DNA from: Bittarella massiliensis (ex Durand et al. 2017)
GTDB taxonomy: Bacteria; Bacillota; Clostridia; Oscillospirales; Ruminococcaceae
Assembly: GCF_017566145.1 (NCBI RefSeq)
Contig: NZ_JABFCL010000010.1
Coordinates: forward strand, 1 to 64,000
Direction of reading: 5' to 3'
DNA length: 64,000 nucleotides
Shown here: piece by piece, positions 43,301-51,465 of the stretch
Numbering within the stretch: position 1 is the stretch's first letter
How the letters are laid out: each line of letters starts with the position of its first letter
The notes under the pieces: model-generated
Seen by the model: only the letters and a program-made list of their open reading frames with translations
Databases searched by the model: none
What the model was told of the DNA's origin: nothing
Translations under genes and position numbers: made by a program

Positions 43301-44249
43301 CATCGACGCCGTGCACCGGCACACGTCCAAACAGCTGACTCATCTCGAGAAGGCAATCCGCCGACTGTATCGGAAGGCGGCGACCAACGCGGCGAGCGTC
43401 GGGGCTCACTACTTCAACCGGTACCGCTCCGAGTGGAACGCCAAGCTGAAACAGCTGAAGGACTGCGACATCACGACGGCGGAGTGGATTCAATGGGCCA
43501 CCGACACCGTATTCTACGGCGAGGACTTCGCAAGGGTGAGCGACGAGCTCATCGCCTTGCTATCGCATACAGACGCAGACGCGCTTGCGCTCATTGACCA
43601 GATACGCACCGACGTATTCGTGCATGCGCACAACTACACGGCGTACATGATAGAGCGCACGTTCTACGATACGGCGTTCACACTCGTGGACGCGCACACG
43701 CTGGGGGTGCTGCAAAGCACCGCCCACCCACTTCTCCCTGTGCTCACGCAGAACAGGAAGAAGTACACGCAATGGATGCGGCAACGCATCCGCAACGAAG
43801 TGACAGCGGGCATCACGCAGGGCGAGTCCATCGACAAGATGGCCAAACGCCTCGCAAACGCCGCGAACATGAGCAAGAGCGCATCGGTTCGCACGGCCCG
43901 CACCGCTTGCACGTGCGCCGAGAACACAGGCAGACAGCAAGCGTATGACGAAGCGGCACAGCAAGGGCTGGAGATGCAGAAGCAATGGCTCTGCGCCGTC
44001 GACAAGCGCACGCGTGAGACGCACGCGACGCTGGACGGCGAGACGGTCAGATACGACGCGAAGTTCTCCAACGGTTTGCGGTTCCCCGGCGACCCACAGG
44101 GCAAACCCGGTGAGGTGTACAACTGCCGGTGCACGATGGTGACGGTCGACCCCGAGGGAGACATCGGAACCAGACGCATCCAAGGCGAGGAACTGCCGTA
44201 CATGACATTCGACGACTACATCACGTACAAGGGGGTGCAGGCATCATGA
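43284..44249 (+). CDS. Minor head protein (SPP1 gp7 / Mu gpF type)
   Basis: A 321-residue protein with the MuF C-terminal domain: ARTACTCAENTGRQQAYDEA, then KQWLCAVDKRTRETHATLDGE and VYNCRCTM. It overlaps the portal gene by 17 bases, as in other SPP1-like phages. MuF proteins enter the head with the portal and may travel with the DNA. Confidence 0.9.
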   Translation: MAKRHNIDAVHRHTSKQLTHLEKAIRRLYRKAATNAASVGAHYFNRYRSEWNAKLKQLKDCDITTAEWIQWATDTVFYGEDFARVSDELIALLSHTDADALALIDQIRTDVFVHAHNYTAYMIERTFYDTAFTLVDAHTLGVLQSTAHPLLPVLTQNRKKYTQWMRQRIRNEVTAGITQGESIDKMAKRLANAANMSKSASVRTARTACTCAENTGRQQAYDEAAQQGLEMQKQWLCAVDKRTRETHATLDGETVRYDAKFSNGLRFPGDPQGKPGEVYNCRCTMVTVDPEGDIGTRRIQGEELPYMTFDDYITYKGVQAS

Positions 44250-44578
44250 TTGACTTCAATCTGAAGAGCAACCTCCCGGAGGTGCAGGCCGAGCTTGAGC
44301 GACGCATCGCGAACGCGGCGACAAGGTGCGCGAACGAGATGGAGCGCCACGCGAAGCTGAGGTGCCCCGTCGACACCGGACGCCTGCGCAACAGCGTGAC
44401 GACGGCGGTCGAGACCGAGGACGACACGGCCACCGTGTACGTCGGAAGCAACGTCGAATACGCTCCGCACGTGGAGCTGGGAACGTCGCGCAGTGAGGCG
44501 CAGCCGTTCCTGAAACCGGCGGTCGCCGACCATCAAGACGCGTATGCGCGAATCATACGCAGCGAGCTGGACGGCTAA
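44246..44578 (+). CDS. HK97 gp10-like protein
   Basis: A 110-residue protein with the gp10 pattern: an N-terminal helix, then HAKLRCPVDTGRLRNSV and VEYAPHVELGTS and a PFLKPAV end. ATG overlaps the stop of the MuF gene. In HK97-like phages gp10 is a head-tail connector or tail completion protein; here it lies before the scaffold gene, an unusual place. Confidence 0.85.
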   Translation: MIDFNLKSNLPEVQAELERRIANAATRCANEMERHAKLRCPVDTGRLRNSVTTAVETEDDTATVYVGSNVEYAPHVELGTSRSEAQPFLKPAVADHQDAYARIIRSELDG

Positions 44579-44681
44579 CCGCCTACGCAACCAGGTGAAA
44601 CGCGGGCACGCCCCGCTTTCATATATACAACATGCAAATCTGGACGCCGAGGCAATGGCGTCAAGGGAAAGGATGATAGAC

Positions 44682-45233
44682 ATGGCACTTACACGCAAAT
44701 TTCTGAAGGCACTGGGCATTGAGGACGACAAGGTGGATGAAATCATCACCGCCCACAGTGACACGGTGAACGCCCTCAAAGAAGAGAGGGACAACTACAA
44801 GGCAGACGCCGACAAGCTCAAGGACGTACAGTCGCAGCTTGACACTGCCAACGCAGCTTTGAACGACGCGAAGGACGACAGGTTCAAGGCGAAGTACGAG
44901 AAGGAGCATCAGGACTTCGAGGACTTCAAGGCGGGTATCGAGGCGAAGAAGGCGCAGGAGGCCAAGGAATCGGCCGTCAAGGCGTACTTCAAGGAAAAGG
45001 GCATCTCCGACAAGGGCATGACGCTGGCAATGCGCTACATCGGCGCAGAAGTCGACGCGCTGGAGCTCGACGAGGGCAAGATTAAGGACACGAAGAGCCT
45101 TGACGACGCCATCGCCGGCGACCTCGCTTCGCTGGTCGTGACGACCGGAACGAAGGGCGCGGACACTGCAACGCCTCCAGAAGGCGGCAGCGGCGAACCG
45201 TCAACCCCGGTGAGCATCCCTGCAATCTTTTAA
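44682..45233 (+). CDS. Scaffold protein (phage minor structural GP20 type)
   Basis: A 183-residue acidic coiled-coil protein. ATG 44682 (MALTRKFLKALGIEDDKVDEI) follows AAAGGATGAT; the open frame to 44544 overlaps the preceding gene. The start, the long central coil and position immediately before the capsid gene are typical of GP20 scaffolds, which shape the procapsid and then leave. Confidence 0.85.
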   Translation: MALTRKFLKALGIEDDKVDEIITAHSDTVNALKEERDNYKADADKLKDVQSQLDTANAALNDAKDDRFKAKYEKEHQDFEDFKAGIEAKKAQEAKESAVKAYFKEKGISDKGMTLAMRYIGAEVDALELDEGKIKDTKSLDDAIAGDLASLVVTTGTKGADTATPPEGGSGEPSTPVSIPAIF

Positions 45234-45294
45234 CCAGTGCGCCAAGACGGCGCACGCCATACATTGAGTAAACAAACGAAAGGATGATTTTATT

Positions 45295-46122
45295 ATGGCA
45301 CGTATTCAATCTCTGAGTGTGCTCGACACTGAATCGGGCAAGGACTATCTTGCTGAGTCCTATGGCAAGGTCATTGCCAACGTCGGCAAGAACACTATCT
45401 CTTCCAAGCTGAAGAACACGGACCTCTCCGGCGTACCGGGTGCGGGTTCCGTCGAGGCCAAGCGCTTCGTGAACCGCAAGTCCAACAACTACGGCACGGC
45501 TCGTTCCGGCGGTAAGGGACAGCAGGCGAAGGCCAAGGCCGTCACTGTCGCCATCGACACGGACAAGGAGCTCATCACCGAGGTCGAGCAGAAGGACGTC
45601 AGCCTCTACGGCGTTGACAACTTCATCGAGCGCCAGGTGGCCATGGACGAGAAGTCCATGATTCGCGAGCTCGAGCGCGACTTCTTCGCGAAGGCATCCG
45701 CTGCGGGCACGAAGGTGACTCCGAAGGGAACGACTCCGCAGGAGAAGCTCGAGGAGCTCATTCAGGCCGTCGAGACGGTGTCCAACGACTACGTCGACGG
45801 TGTCGAGCGCGATATGATTGCGGTCGTGTGTGCTCCTGCCTTCTACGGTCAGATTCGCACGTACCTCGACAACGCGAACCACAACACGAAGGACGAGGAA
45901 GTCGACACGTACCACGGCGTGAAGGTGTACAGCTCTGTGTACCTGCCGGCCACTGACGAGGCTATCGCCATGGCGGAGGGTGCTGTCGCGCAGCCGGTTC
46001 TTCCGACTGTCTCCAACCCCGCGAAGATTCCGCTGTCCAACGCGTACTCTTTCGGCATGTTCTACAGCTACGGAACGAAGGCGGTCACTGAAGACCTCAT
46101 CTTCAAGCTGACGACTGCCTAA
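45295..46122 (+). CDS. Major capsid protein
   Basis: A 275-residue protein. An N-terminal arm precedes a HK97-like core with a long spine helix region (NFIERQVAMDEKSMIRELERDFFAKA) and a C-terminal strand (FGMFYSYGTKAVTEDL). Position after the scaffold, strong ribosome site and a terminator behind it fit the most abundant head protein. Codon use is more T-tolerant than in neighbours (for example TCT, GCT), as in highly expressed genes. Confidence 0.85.
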   Translation: MARIQSLSVLDTESGKDYLAESYGKVIANVGKNTISSKLKNTDLSGVPGAGSVEAKRFVNRKSNNYGTARSGGKGQQAKAKAVTVAIDTDKELITEVEQKDVSLYGVDNFIERQVAMDEKSMIRELERDFFAKASAAGTKVTPKGTTPQEKLEELIQAVETVSNDYVDGVERDMIAVVCAPAFYGQIRTYLDNANHNTKDEEVDTYHGVKVYSSVYLPATDEAIAMAEGAVAQPVLPTVSNPAKIPLSNAYSFGMFYSYGTKAVTEDLIFKLTTA

Positions 46123-46147
46123 CCCTGACGGGTACCGAGATACCGAC

Positions 46148-46214
46148 GGGGCGGGTGAACAGCCCGCCCCTTCTATTTCCAACTGACACATGAACAGCCA
46201 CCCGCGAGGTGGCT
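46148..46214 (+). terminator. Two hairpins behind the capsid gene
   Basis: GGGGCGGG-N7-CCCGCCCC (46148-46170) is followed by TTCTATTT; AGCCACC-N5-GGTGGCT (46196-46214) is followed by TTATTTAT. They may be partial terminators or 3'-end stabilisers of the capsid mRNA. Confidence 0.6.
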
Positions 46215-46242
46215 TTATTTATAGAAGGAGGTCACGAAGACT

Positions 46243-46416
46243 ATGAAGAAGTTCAAGAACGCGCACGGCACGGTGTACGAGCCGGCCACAGAGGCAGTCG
46301 AGGCGATGATGCTGAAAGACCCGCGCCTCACAGTCGTGACGGCGAAGAAACCGGCGAGCAAGCCGGCGGACAAGAAGCCTGAGGCTGTGGCCGACAAGGC
46401 CGCGGCGTCGAAATAG
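46243..46416 (+). CDS. Small Lys/Ala-rich protein
   Basis: A 57-residue protein with an excellent AGAAGGAGGTC site. N-terminus MKKFKNAHGTVYEPATEAVEAM; C-terminus is Lys/Ala/Pro-rich. Short proteins of this look between capsid and connector genes are common in siphoviruses; function unknown. Confidence 0.7.
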   Translation: MKKFKNAHGTVYEPATEAVEAMMLKDPRLTVVTAKKPASKPADKKPEAVADKAAASK

Positions 46417-46434
46417 CGGAAGGAGGACGAGCGT

Positions 46435-46857
46435 ATGCGTATGCTGGAAGCGGTGCTGAAGCACCTCAACAACTGGTTCGTCTCTCCCGACGGCATCCAT
46501 CAGGGCACGTTCACCATCGAAGACGGCAGCATTGACTTGTCCGAGTTCCTGCTTGACGGTCAGCTCTTCCGTATCTGCGGTTCCGTGTTCAACGACGGCG
46601 TGTACGCCAACCCGGCGGAGACGCTCACGGACGAGACGTTCACCGGAGCCGTCTGGGCGCTGAGCGTGCCGCCCGCGCTCATCGACCTAGTGCATGACAT
46701 CGAGGCATATGAGGCCTCCGACGGCAGCAAGCCGTCCCCTTATAAATCAGAGAGTTTCGGCGGGTACAGCTACACGCGTGCCACGGACGCCGACGGTGCC
46801 CCTCTGTCATGGAAGAAGGTGTTCCGCTCGCGATTGAACGAGTGGAGGAAGATATGA
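46435..46857 (+). CDS. Head-tail connector protein (predicted)
   Basis: A 140-residue protein between the capsid and the tail genes. The order capsid, connector, stopper, tail completion is standard. Motifs: LKHLNNWFVSPDG, LIDLVHDIEAY and a final YTRATDADGAPLSWKKVF. Assignment rests mainly on position. The stop overlaps the next start (ATGA). Confidence 0.7.
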   Translation: MRMLEAVLKHLNNWFVSPDGIHQGTFTIEDGSIDLSEFLLDGQLFRICGSVFNDGVYANPAETLTDETFTGAVWALSVPPALIDLVHDIEAYEASDGSKPSPYKSESFGGYSYTRATDADGAPLSWKKVFRSRLNEWRKI

Positions 46858-47201
46858 GCCTTATCGACAATTTCCGCACGCCCTGCGTGATGCGCATCAA
46901 GACAAGCATGCCCGACGGAGAGGGCGGCTCCCATGTATCGTGGGCCGACGGCGCGGCGTTCACGCCCGCCATCGTCAAGGACAAGGACGTCGACACGGTC
47001 GTCGCAGACCGTGAGCAGGCATCGTGCACGTACACCGTGACGGTGGACAAGACGCACGACATCCCCTACCACAGCGTGTTCAAGCGCATCTCCGACGGCA
47101 AGCTGTTCTGTGTCGTGAGCGACCAAGAGGACACGCAGTCGCCCGACTGCGCCACGTTCTCCCTCAAACAGGTGACGGCAATCGAATGGGAGGAGGCGTA
47201 G
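46854..47201 (+). CDS. Head-tail stopper protein (predicted)
   Basis: A 115-residue beta-rich protein (IPYHSVFKRISDGKLFCVVSDQ) in the position and size of SPP1 gp16/HK97 gp7-type stoppers, which close the connector after packaging. ATG overlaps the upstream stop. No single diagnostic motif. Confidence 0.65.
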   Translation: MSLIDNFRTPCVMRIKTSMPDGEGGSHVSWADGAAFTPAIVKDKDVDTVVADREQASCTYTVTVDKTHDIPYHSVFKRISDGKLFCVVSDQEDTQSPDCATFSLKQVTAIEWEEA

Positions 47202-47203
47202 AC

Positions 47204-47575
47204 ATGGCACAGACGAAGGCGAAGGCGATACATGAATTTTTCAACGGCGTGATGACGGCGTACCCGTCCGCAGCCGTTCCAGACGATGCGGCCATGCCGT
47301 ATCTGACATACACGTACAGCGAGGGATTCTTCGGGGACGCACCGCAGGCACTGACGGTGAACATCTACGCCCGCACAGAGTCCGAGGCTGACATCAACGC
47401 GCTCGCCAAGAAGCTCGCCGACGCAATCGGTCGGGGCGGGCACCTCGTCGCTTGCGACGAGGGAGCCATCTGGCTGAAGCGCGGTACCCCGTGGTGCCAG
47501 AACGCACCATACGACGACAGGAGCATCAAGCGCCGGTACATCAACGTATCCGCTGAGTTCCTGACCATTGACTAA
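47204..47575 (+). CDS. Tail completion/terminator protein (predicted)
   Basis: A 123-residue protein with the alpha/beta layout of gpU/gp17-type tail terminators: an N-terminal helix, PYLTYTYSEG, NIYARTESEADINALAKKL and WLKRGTPWCQNAPYDD. It lies just before the major tail gene, as expected. Confidence 0.75.
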   Translation: MAQTKAKAIHEFFNGVMTAYPSAAVPDDAAMPYLTYTYSEGFFGDAPQALTVNIYARTESEADINALAKKLADAIGRGGHLVACDEGAIWLKRGTPWCQNAPYDDRSIKRRYINVSAEFLTID

Positions 47576-47592
47576 CGAAGGAGTGAAGATAC

Positions 47593-48183
47593 ATGAAGTT
47601 TACAAAGATTCCAGAGACGGCGTTCGATGAGATTCAGCTCAACGCCGGCATCTTGCTGAAGACTTTCGCACCGGAGACGGCCACGTTCGAGCCGACGGGC
47701 ATCCTGGGCGCCACTTCGGGCGGCATCAACTTCGAGGCCGTCCCAACTTTCAAGGACTTCGGCGAGGACATCGACAACTGCCCCAAGAACATGAAGGAGC
47801 TCAAGAAGCTCGAGTCGTGGGAAGTGAAGCTGTCCGGCAGCTTCGTGACCGTCACGGCAGATTCCGCGAAGCTCATGGTGGGCGCTGCGGATTCCGCGAA
47901 GGCAGGCACGGCTGACAAGATTACGCCGCGCAACGACATCAAGGATGCGGACTTCTCCGACATCTGGCTCGTGGGCGACTACTCCGGCAAGAACGGAGAC
48001 AAGAACGGCGGATTCATCGCCATCCACATGCTGAACGCCCTCTCCACTGGAGGCTTCAAGCTCCAGACGGCTGACAAGGACAAGGGCAAGATGAGCTTCG
48101 AGTTCACCGGCCACTACAGCATGAGCGCGCAGGACACGGTGCCTTTCGAGATTTACATCAAGAAGGGCGCAGAAGAGGCCTGA
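47593..48183 (+). CDS. Major tail protein
   Basis: A 196-residue tail-tube protein. Family signs: FDEIQLNAGILLKTF, GATSGGINFEAVPTFKDFGEDI, and GKMSFEFTGHYSM with a final VPFEIYI strand. It is followed by a hairpin terminator, as often for this abundant protein, then by the tail chaperones. Ribosome site GAAGGAGTG. Confidence 0.9.
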   Translation: MKFTKIPETAFDEIQLNAGILLKTFAPETATFEPTGILGATSGGINFEAVPTFKDFGEDIDNCPKNMKELKKLESWEVKLSGSFVTVTADSAKLMVGAADSAKAGTADKITPRNDIKDADFSDIWLVGDYSGKNGDKNGGFIAIHMLNALSTGGFKLQTADKDKGKMSFEFTGHYSMSAQDTVPFEIYIKKGAEEA

Positions 48184-48224
48184 GCTGCGAACGCGGCTCG
48201 ACCGCGTACAACGACAAAGACACG

Positions 48225-48250
48225 GAGAGGGAGCAAGAAGGCTCCCTCTC
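48225..48250 (+). terminator. Hairpin behind the major tail gene
   Basis: A perfect 10-bp stem GAGAGGGAGC / GCTCCCTCTC with a six-base loop, followed by TTGCTT. Probably a partial terminator. Confidence 0.65.
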
Positions 48251-48290
48251 TTGCTTAACGCATAGATACACGTAGAAGGAGGACAAGAAA

Positions 48291-48686
48291 ATGAAACTTT
48301 CAGATATTAAGGGTGCTGACGTGTTCGACGTCATCGCCGACTGCATCGAACCTATCACGAACATCGCGACGGACGAGAAGGCAATGGCGCTTTTCAAGCG
48401 TGAGGTCGTACCTGCTGGGGCGAACATCCGCGGGCTTGCCGCGAAGCGTCTGGCCAAGGGATTGCCCGCGCTCATGCACGACCACAAGGAAGACCTTGTG
48501 ACCATCCTCGCGGCGGTGAACCTCGCAGACCGCGAAGAGTACGCGAAGGACTTGACACTTGGCAAGCTCATCGCAGACATGACAGACCTCATCAGTGACC
48601 CTATGTTCGCTGATTTTTTTACGTCTGCGGAGGTGGCGACGGGAACGGATACGGCACAGGGCGGTATCGCTGCTTCTGCTATCTAA
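48291..48686 (+). CDS. Tail assembly chaperone, short form (G)
   Basis: A 131-residue protein that with its frameshift product should coat the tape measure protein before tube assembly. AGAAGGAGG site. Acidic, helical. A T7 slippery run lies at codons 108-110, 22 codons before the stop. Confidence 0.85.
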   Translation: MKLSDIKGADVFDVIADCIEPITNIATDEKAMALFKREVVPAGANIRGLAAKRLAKGLPALMHDHKEDLVTILAAVNLADREEYAKDLTLGKLIADMTDLISDPMFADFFTSAEVATGTDTAQGGIAASAI

Positions 48687-48958
48687 ACGAGTTCCGAGGG
48701 CACACACTCCGGCAGTTCTGCGGGTACGCGAAGTCTCGCATCCTGCAAGACCTGCACGATGAGACATTCCGGGTGTACGTCACGGATTCCCTGCGCACGA
48801 TATCTGAAAACACAGCCCGGTTCAGCGGTGGAACATACGCCCGCCAGCGGTACTACGACGTGGTCAACCCTCCGAAGGAGGACACGCGTACAGGCGACGA
48901 AATCGCTGCGGACATCATCGCAATGGCTGGGCTGACTCCGACCAGCGGAAGGGAGTGA
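48291..48958 (+). CDS. Tail assembly chaperone, -1 frameshift form (G-T)
   Basis: The zero frame to 48620 (110 codons), then a -1 shift on TTTTTTT, gives a 222-residue product. The T part begins YVCGGGDGNGYGTG, a glycine-rich linker, and continues CYLNEFRGHTLRQFCGY to the stop at 48958. The T frame has no ribosome site at its start and stays open across the zero-frame stop, the usual sign of the conserved G/GT pair in long-tailed phages. Confidence 0.85.
48614..48620 (+). promoter_or_regulatory. Slippery heptamer for -1 frameshifting
   Basis: TTTTTTT in the frame GAT-TTT-TTT, so both tRNAs can re-pair after slipping back by one base. The -1 frame is the only one of the two alternatives that stays open to the tape measure gene. 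Confidence 0.8.
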
Positions 48959-48964
48959 TGACAC

Positions 48965-51085
48965 ATGGATTTACTGGACATCTATGCAAAGATGACCATC
49001 GACACAAGCAAATACACGGAGAACCTCTCGAAGGCGGAACGTGAGGCGAAGAAGTTCGCCGAGCAATCCGCCCGAGACAACCGCAAGTACGAAGAACAGC
49101 GTGCACGTGACTCCCGCAAGTACGCGGAACAGAAGGCGCGGGACGCCAAGCGGTACGAGGAGCAACGCGCACGCGACAAGGCGCGATTCGAACAGCAACA
49201 GGCGCGCGACGAGCGCCGGTACGCCGAACAGAGAGCCCGAGACGCCGAGCGAATGGCGCAGCAGAAGGCACGCGCCGAGCAACGGGAGGCCGAGAAGGCC
49301 GCCAAGGAGCAGCAGCGTATCCGCAAACAGCTTGAGAAGGACGAGGCGGCATCCCACCAGAAGCGTATCGACATGGTACAGAAAGGCGGGGTGAAGGCCC
49401 TTGACGTCGTCAAGGGCATCGTGAAGGCGGCAACGGCCGTCGTGACCATCACGGCCACCGGTATCACGGCCGTGGCCAAAAGCTCCGTGGACGCCTACGG
49501 TGAGGCCGAACAGCTCGTCGGAGGCGTGGAGAAACTTTTCGGCGGTAGCGCCGCTATCGTCAAGGCATACGCAGACAACGCGTTCAAGTCTGCGCAGATG
49601 TCATCCAACGAGTACATGCAGATTGCCACGTCGTTCAGCGCATCGCTCATGCAGGCGCTGGGCAATGATTCCGCGGCCGCTGCGGAGATGGTGAACGTCG
49701 CCATCAACGACATGGCCGACAACTGGAACACCTACGGCACGCGTGCCGAGGACGTGAAGAACGCATACCAAGGGTTCGCGAAGCAGAACTACACGATGCT
49801 CGACAACTTGAAACTGGGCTACGGGGGCACGGCGGCGGAGATGGCAAGGCTCATCAACGACGCGGGGCTTCTCGGCCGTACAGTGGATGAGAGTCTCGAG
49901 GGCGTGACGTTCGCGGACATCATCATGGCCATCCACAAGGTACAGGAGAACCTGAAGCTGACGGGAACGTCCAGCAAAGAGGCGGCGTCGACCGTGCAGG
50001 GTTCCATCGCCACCATGAAGGCCGCGTGGCAGAACTTCCTCGTGGCGCTGGCCGACCCCAACGCCGACTTCGACAAGGTGACTGACAACCTCGTGACGTC
50101 CATCGACGCCGTGCTCGACAAGGTGGGGCCGATTCTCGTGCGAGTGTTCGACCGACTGGGCGACGCGTTCGAGGAACGGGGCCCGGAGATTCTCGACATG
50201 CTCGGCAGCATGCTGGAGGACATCATGCCGGGGCTCATGGGAGCGGTTCAATCGTTGCTGCTTGCCATCTGCGAGTTCATCACATCCGGCGACAACATAC
50301 AGCAGATAGCCAACGTGGTGCGCGTGATATGCGACACCATCGTGTTCCTGCTGCAAAACGACGAAATCAAGGCGGCAATCGTCATGGTCGTCCGAGAAAT
50401 CGGCGGCGTGATGCTCGCGGCCGCATGGGAGGGCTTCGTCGCATTGTCCGAGACCTTGGTCGAGGGCGTGCTCGAGATAGCGTCCCGCCTCGTCGTGGGC
50501 CTGTCCTACGGGCTGTGGCTCGTCATCTACGGCATCGGAAGCATCCTCGGAGAGGTCGGCAAGACCATCTGGAAGGGACTGAGCGGAGCGTGGGAGTCTG
50601 TCACCGACTTCTTCGCAAAGGTGGGCTCTGGCCTGGCCAACGTGGGCAAGAACATCATCAAGGGCTTCGCAGACGGCATCATGGCCGGCGCTGGCTTCTT
50701 GTACGACGTGCTGAACACGCTGAGCTTCGGACTGCTCGACAAGGTCTGCGACTTCTTCGACATCAACTCCCCTTCTCGCGTCATGCGCGTGCAGGGTCGA
50801 TTCATCACGGAGGGGCTCGCCCTCGGTATCGAGGACGAAGGCGACAACGCCGAGCGTTCCGTGCGCGACATCTCGCAGCGCATCCGCGGCGGGTTCTCGT
50901 CTGAGACCGTCGGATACGGAGACAGCGCGGCGGGTGGACTGCACAACGCTATCGCATCGCAAAGCCGTGGCGATGGCGACGGCACACCGACGACGATTAT
51001 CGTCCAGAGCGTGCTGGATGGCCGTGTCATCGGCGAGACGGCGTACAACTACAACCGACGAATCGGTCGAGCACTGGGGGTGTAA
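48965..51085 (+). CDS. Tape measure protein
   Basis: A 706-residue protein, short for a tape measure, so the tail should be short. The first ~130 residues are a highly charged coil with eight 11-residue repeats of the form (K/R)-Y-x-E-Q-(R/K)-A-R-D-x-x. Then comes a hydrophobic stretch (VVKGIVKAATAVVTITATG), a helical region with FSASLMQALGNDS, and a C-terminal membrane-like region (IAGVLEIASRLVVG-type helices) with FDINSPSRVM. It sets tail length and sits behind the chaperone pair. Confidence 0.9.
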   Translation: MDLLDIYAKMTIDTSKYTENLSKAEREAKKFAEQSARDNRKYEEQRARDSRKYAEQKARDAKRYEEQRARDKARFEQQQARDERRYAEQRARDAERMAQQKARAEQREAEKAAKEQQRIRKQLEKDEAASHQKRIDMVQKGGVKALDVVKGIVKAATAVVTITATGITAVAKSSVDAYGEAEQLVGGVEKLFGGSAAIVKAYADNAFKSAQMSSNEYMQIATSFSASLMQALGNDSAAAAEMVNVAINDMADNWNTYGTRAEDVKNAYQGFAKQNYTMLDNLKLGYGGTAAEMARLINDAGLLGRTVDESLEGVTFADIIMAIHKVQENLKLTGTSSKEAASTVQGSIATMKAAWQNFLVALADPNADFDKVTDNLVTSIDAVLDKVGPILVRVFDRLGDAFEERGPEILDMLGSMLEDIMPGLMGAVQSLLLAICEFITSGDNIQQIANVVRVICDTIVFLLQNDEIKAAIVMVVREIGGVMLAAAWEGFVALSETLVEGVLEIASRLVVGLSYGLWLVIYGIGSILGEVGKTIWKGLSGAWESVTDFFAKVGSGLANVGKNIIKGFADGIMAGAGFLYDVLNTLSFGLLDKVCDFFDINSPSRVMRVQGRFITEGLALGIEDEGDNAERSVRDISQRIRGGFSSETVGYGDSAAGGLHNAIASQSRGDGDGTPTTIIVQSVLDGRVIGETAYNYNRRIGRALGV

Positions 51086-51088
51086 TTC

Positions 51089-51460
51089 ATGACCGGATTG
51101 ACATTGAGCATCGCTGGCGTGGATTTCTCCTCCAGCGTGTCCACATACAAGGTGACGAAGGAAGTCACCTACAAAAAGATAATCACGACGCTGGATGACG
51201 TCGAGCACCCGTACCCGGGCAAGCTCCGCGACATCCTGAGCGTCTCATTCCTGCCGATAACGGAGGCGGAGGCCACAAGGCTGTACACGGCATTGAACCG
51301 CCTCTCCGTATCGGTCATATATACCGACCCGAGCAAGGACGGAGCCACTACGACGAAGACCATGCGCGTGACCTCGAACATCGAGGCCGTGTTCGCATTG
51401 AAGAGCGTCGACGGCAAACGCCGGTACACGGGCGGAGAGATTGAGCTGAGGGAGGCGTAA
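51089..51460 (+). CDS. Distal tail component (predicted)
   Basis: A 123-residue beta-rich protein immediately behind the tape measure gene (FSSSVSTYKVTKEVTYKKI, GKLRDILSVSFLPITEAEA). Proteins at this place link tape, tube and baseplate. No named family recognised. Confidence 0.65.
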   Translation: MTGLTLSIAGVDFSSSVSTYKVTKEVTYKKIITTLDDVEHPYPGKLRDILSVSFLPITEAEATRLYTALNRLSVSVIYTDPSKDGATTTKTMRVTSNIEAVFALKSVDGKRRYTGGEIELREA

Positions 51461-51465
51461 AGACT

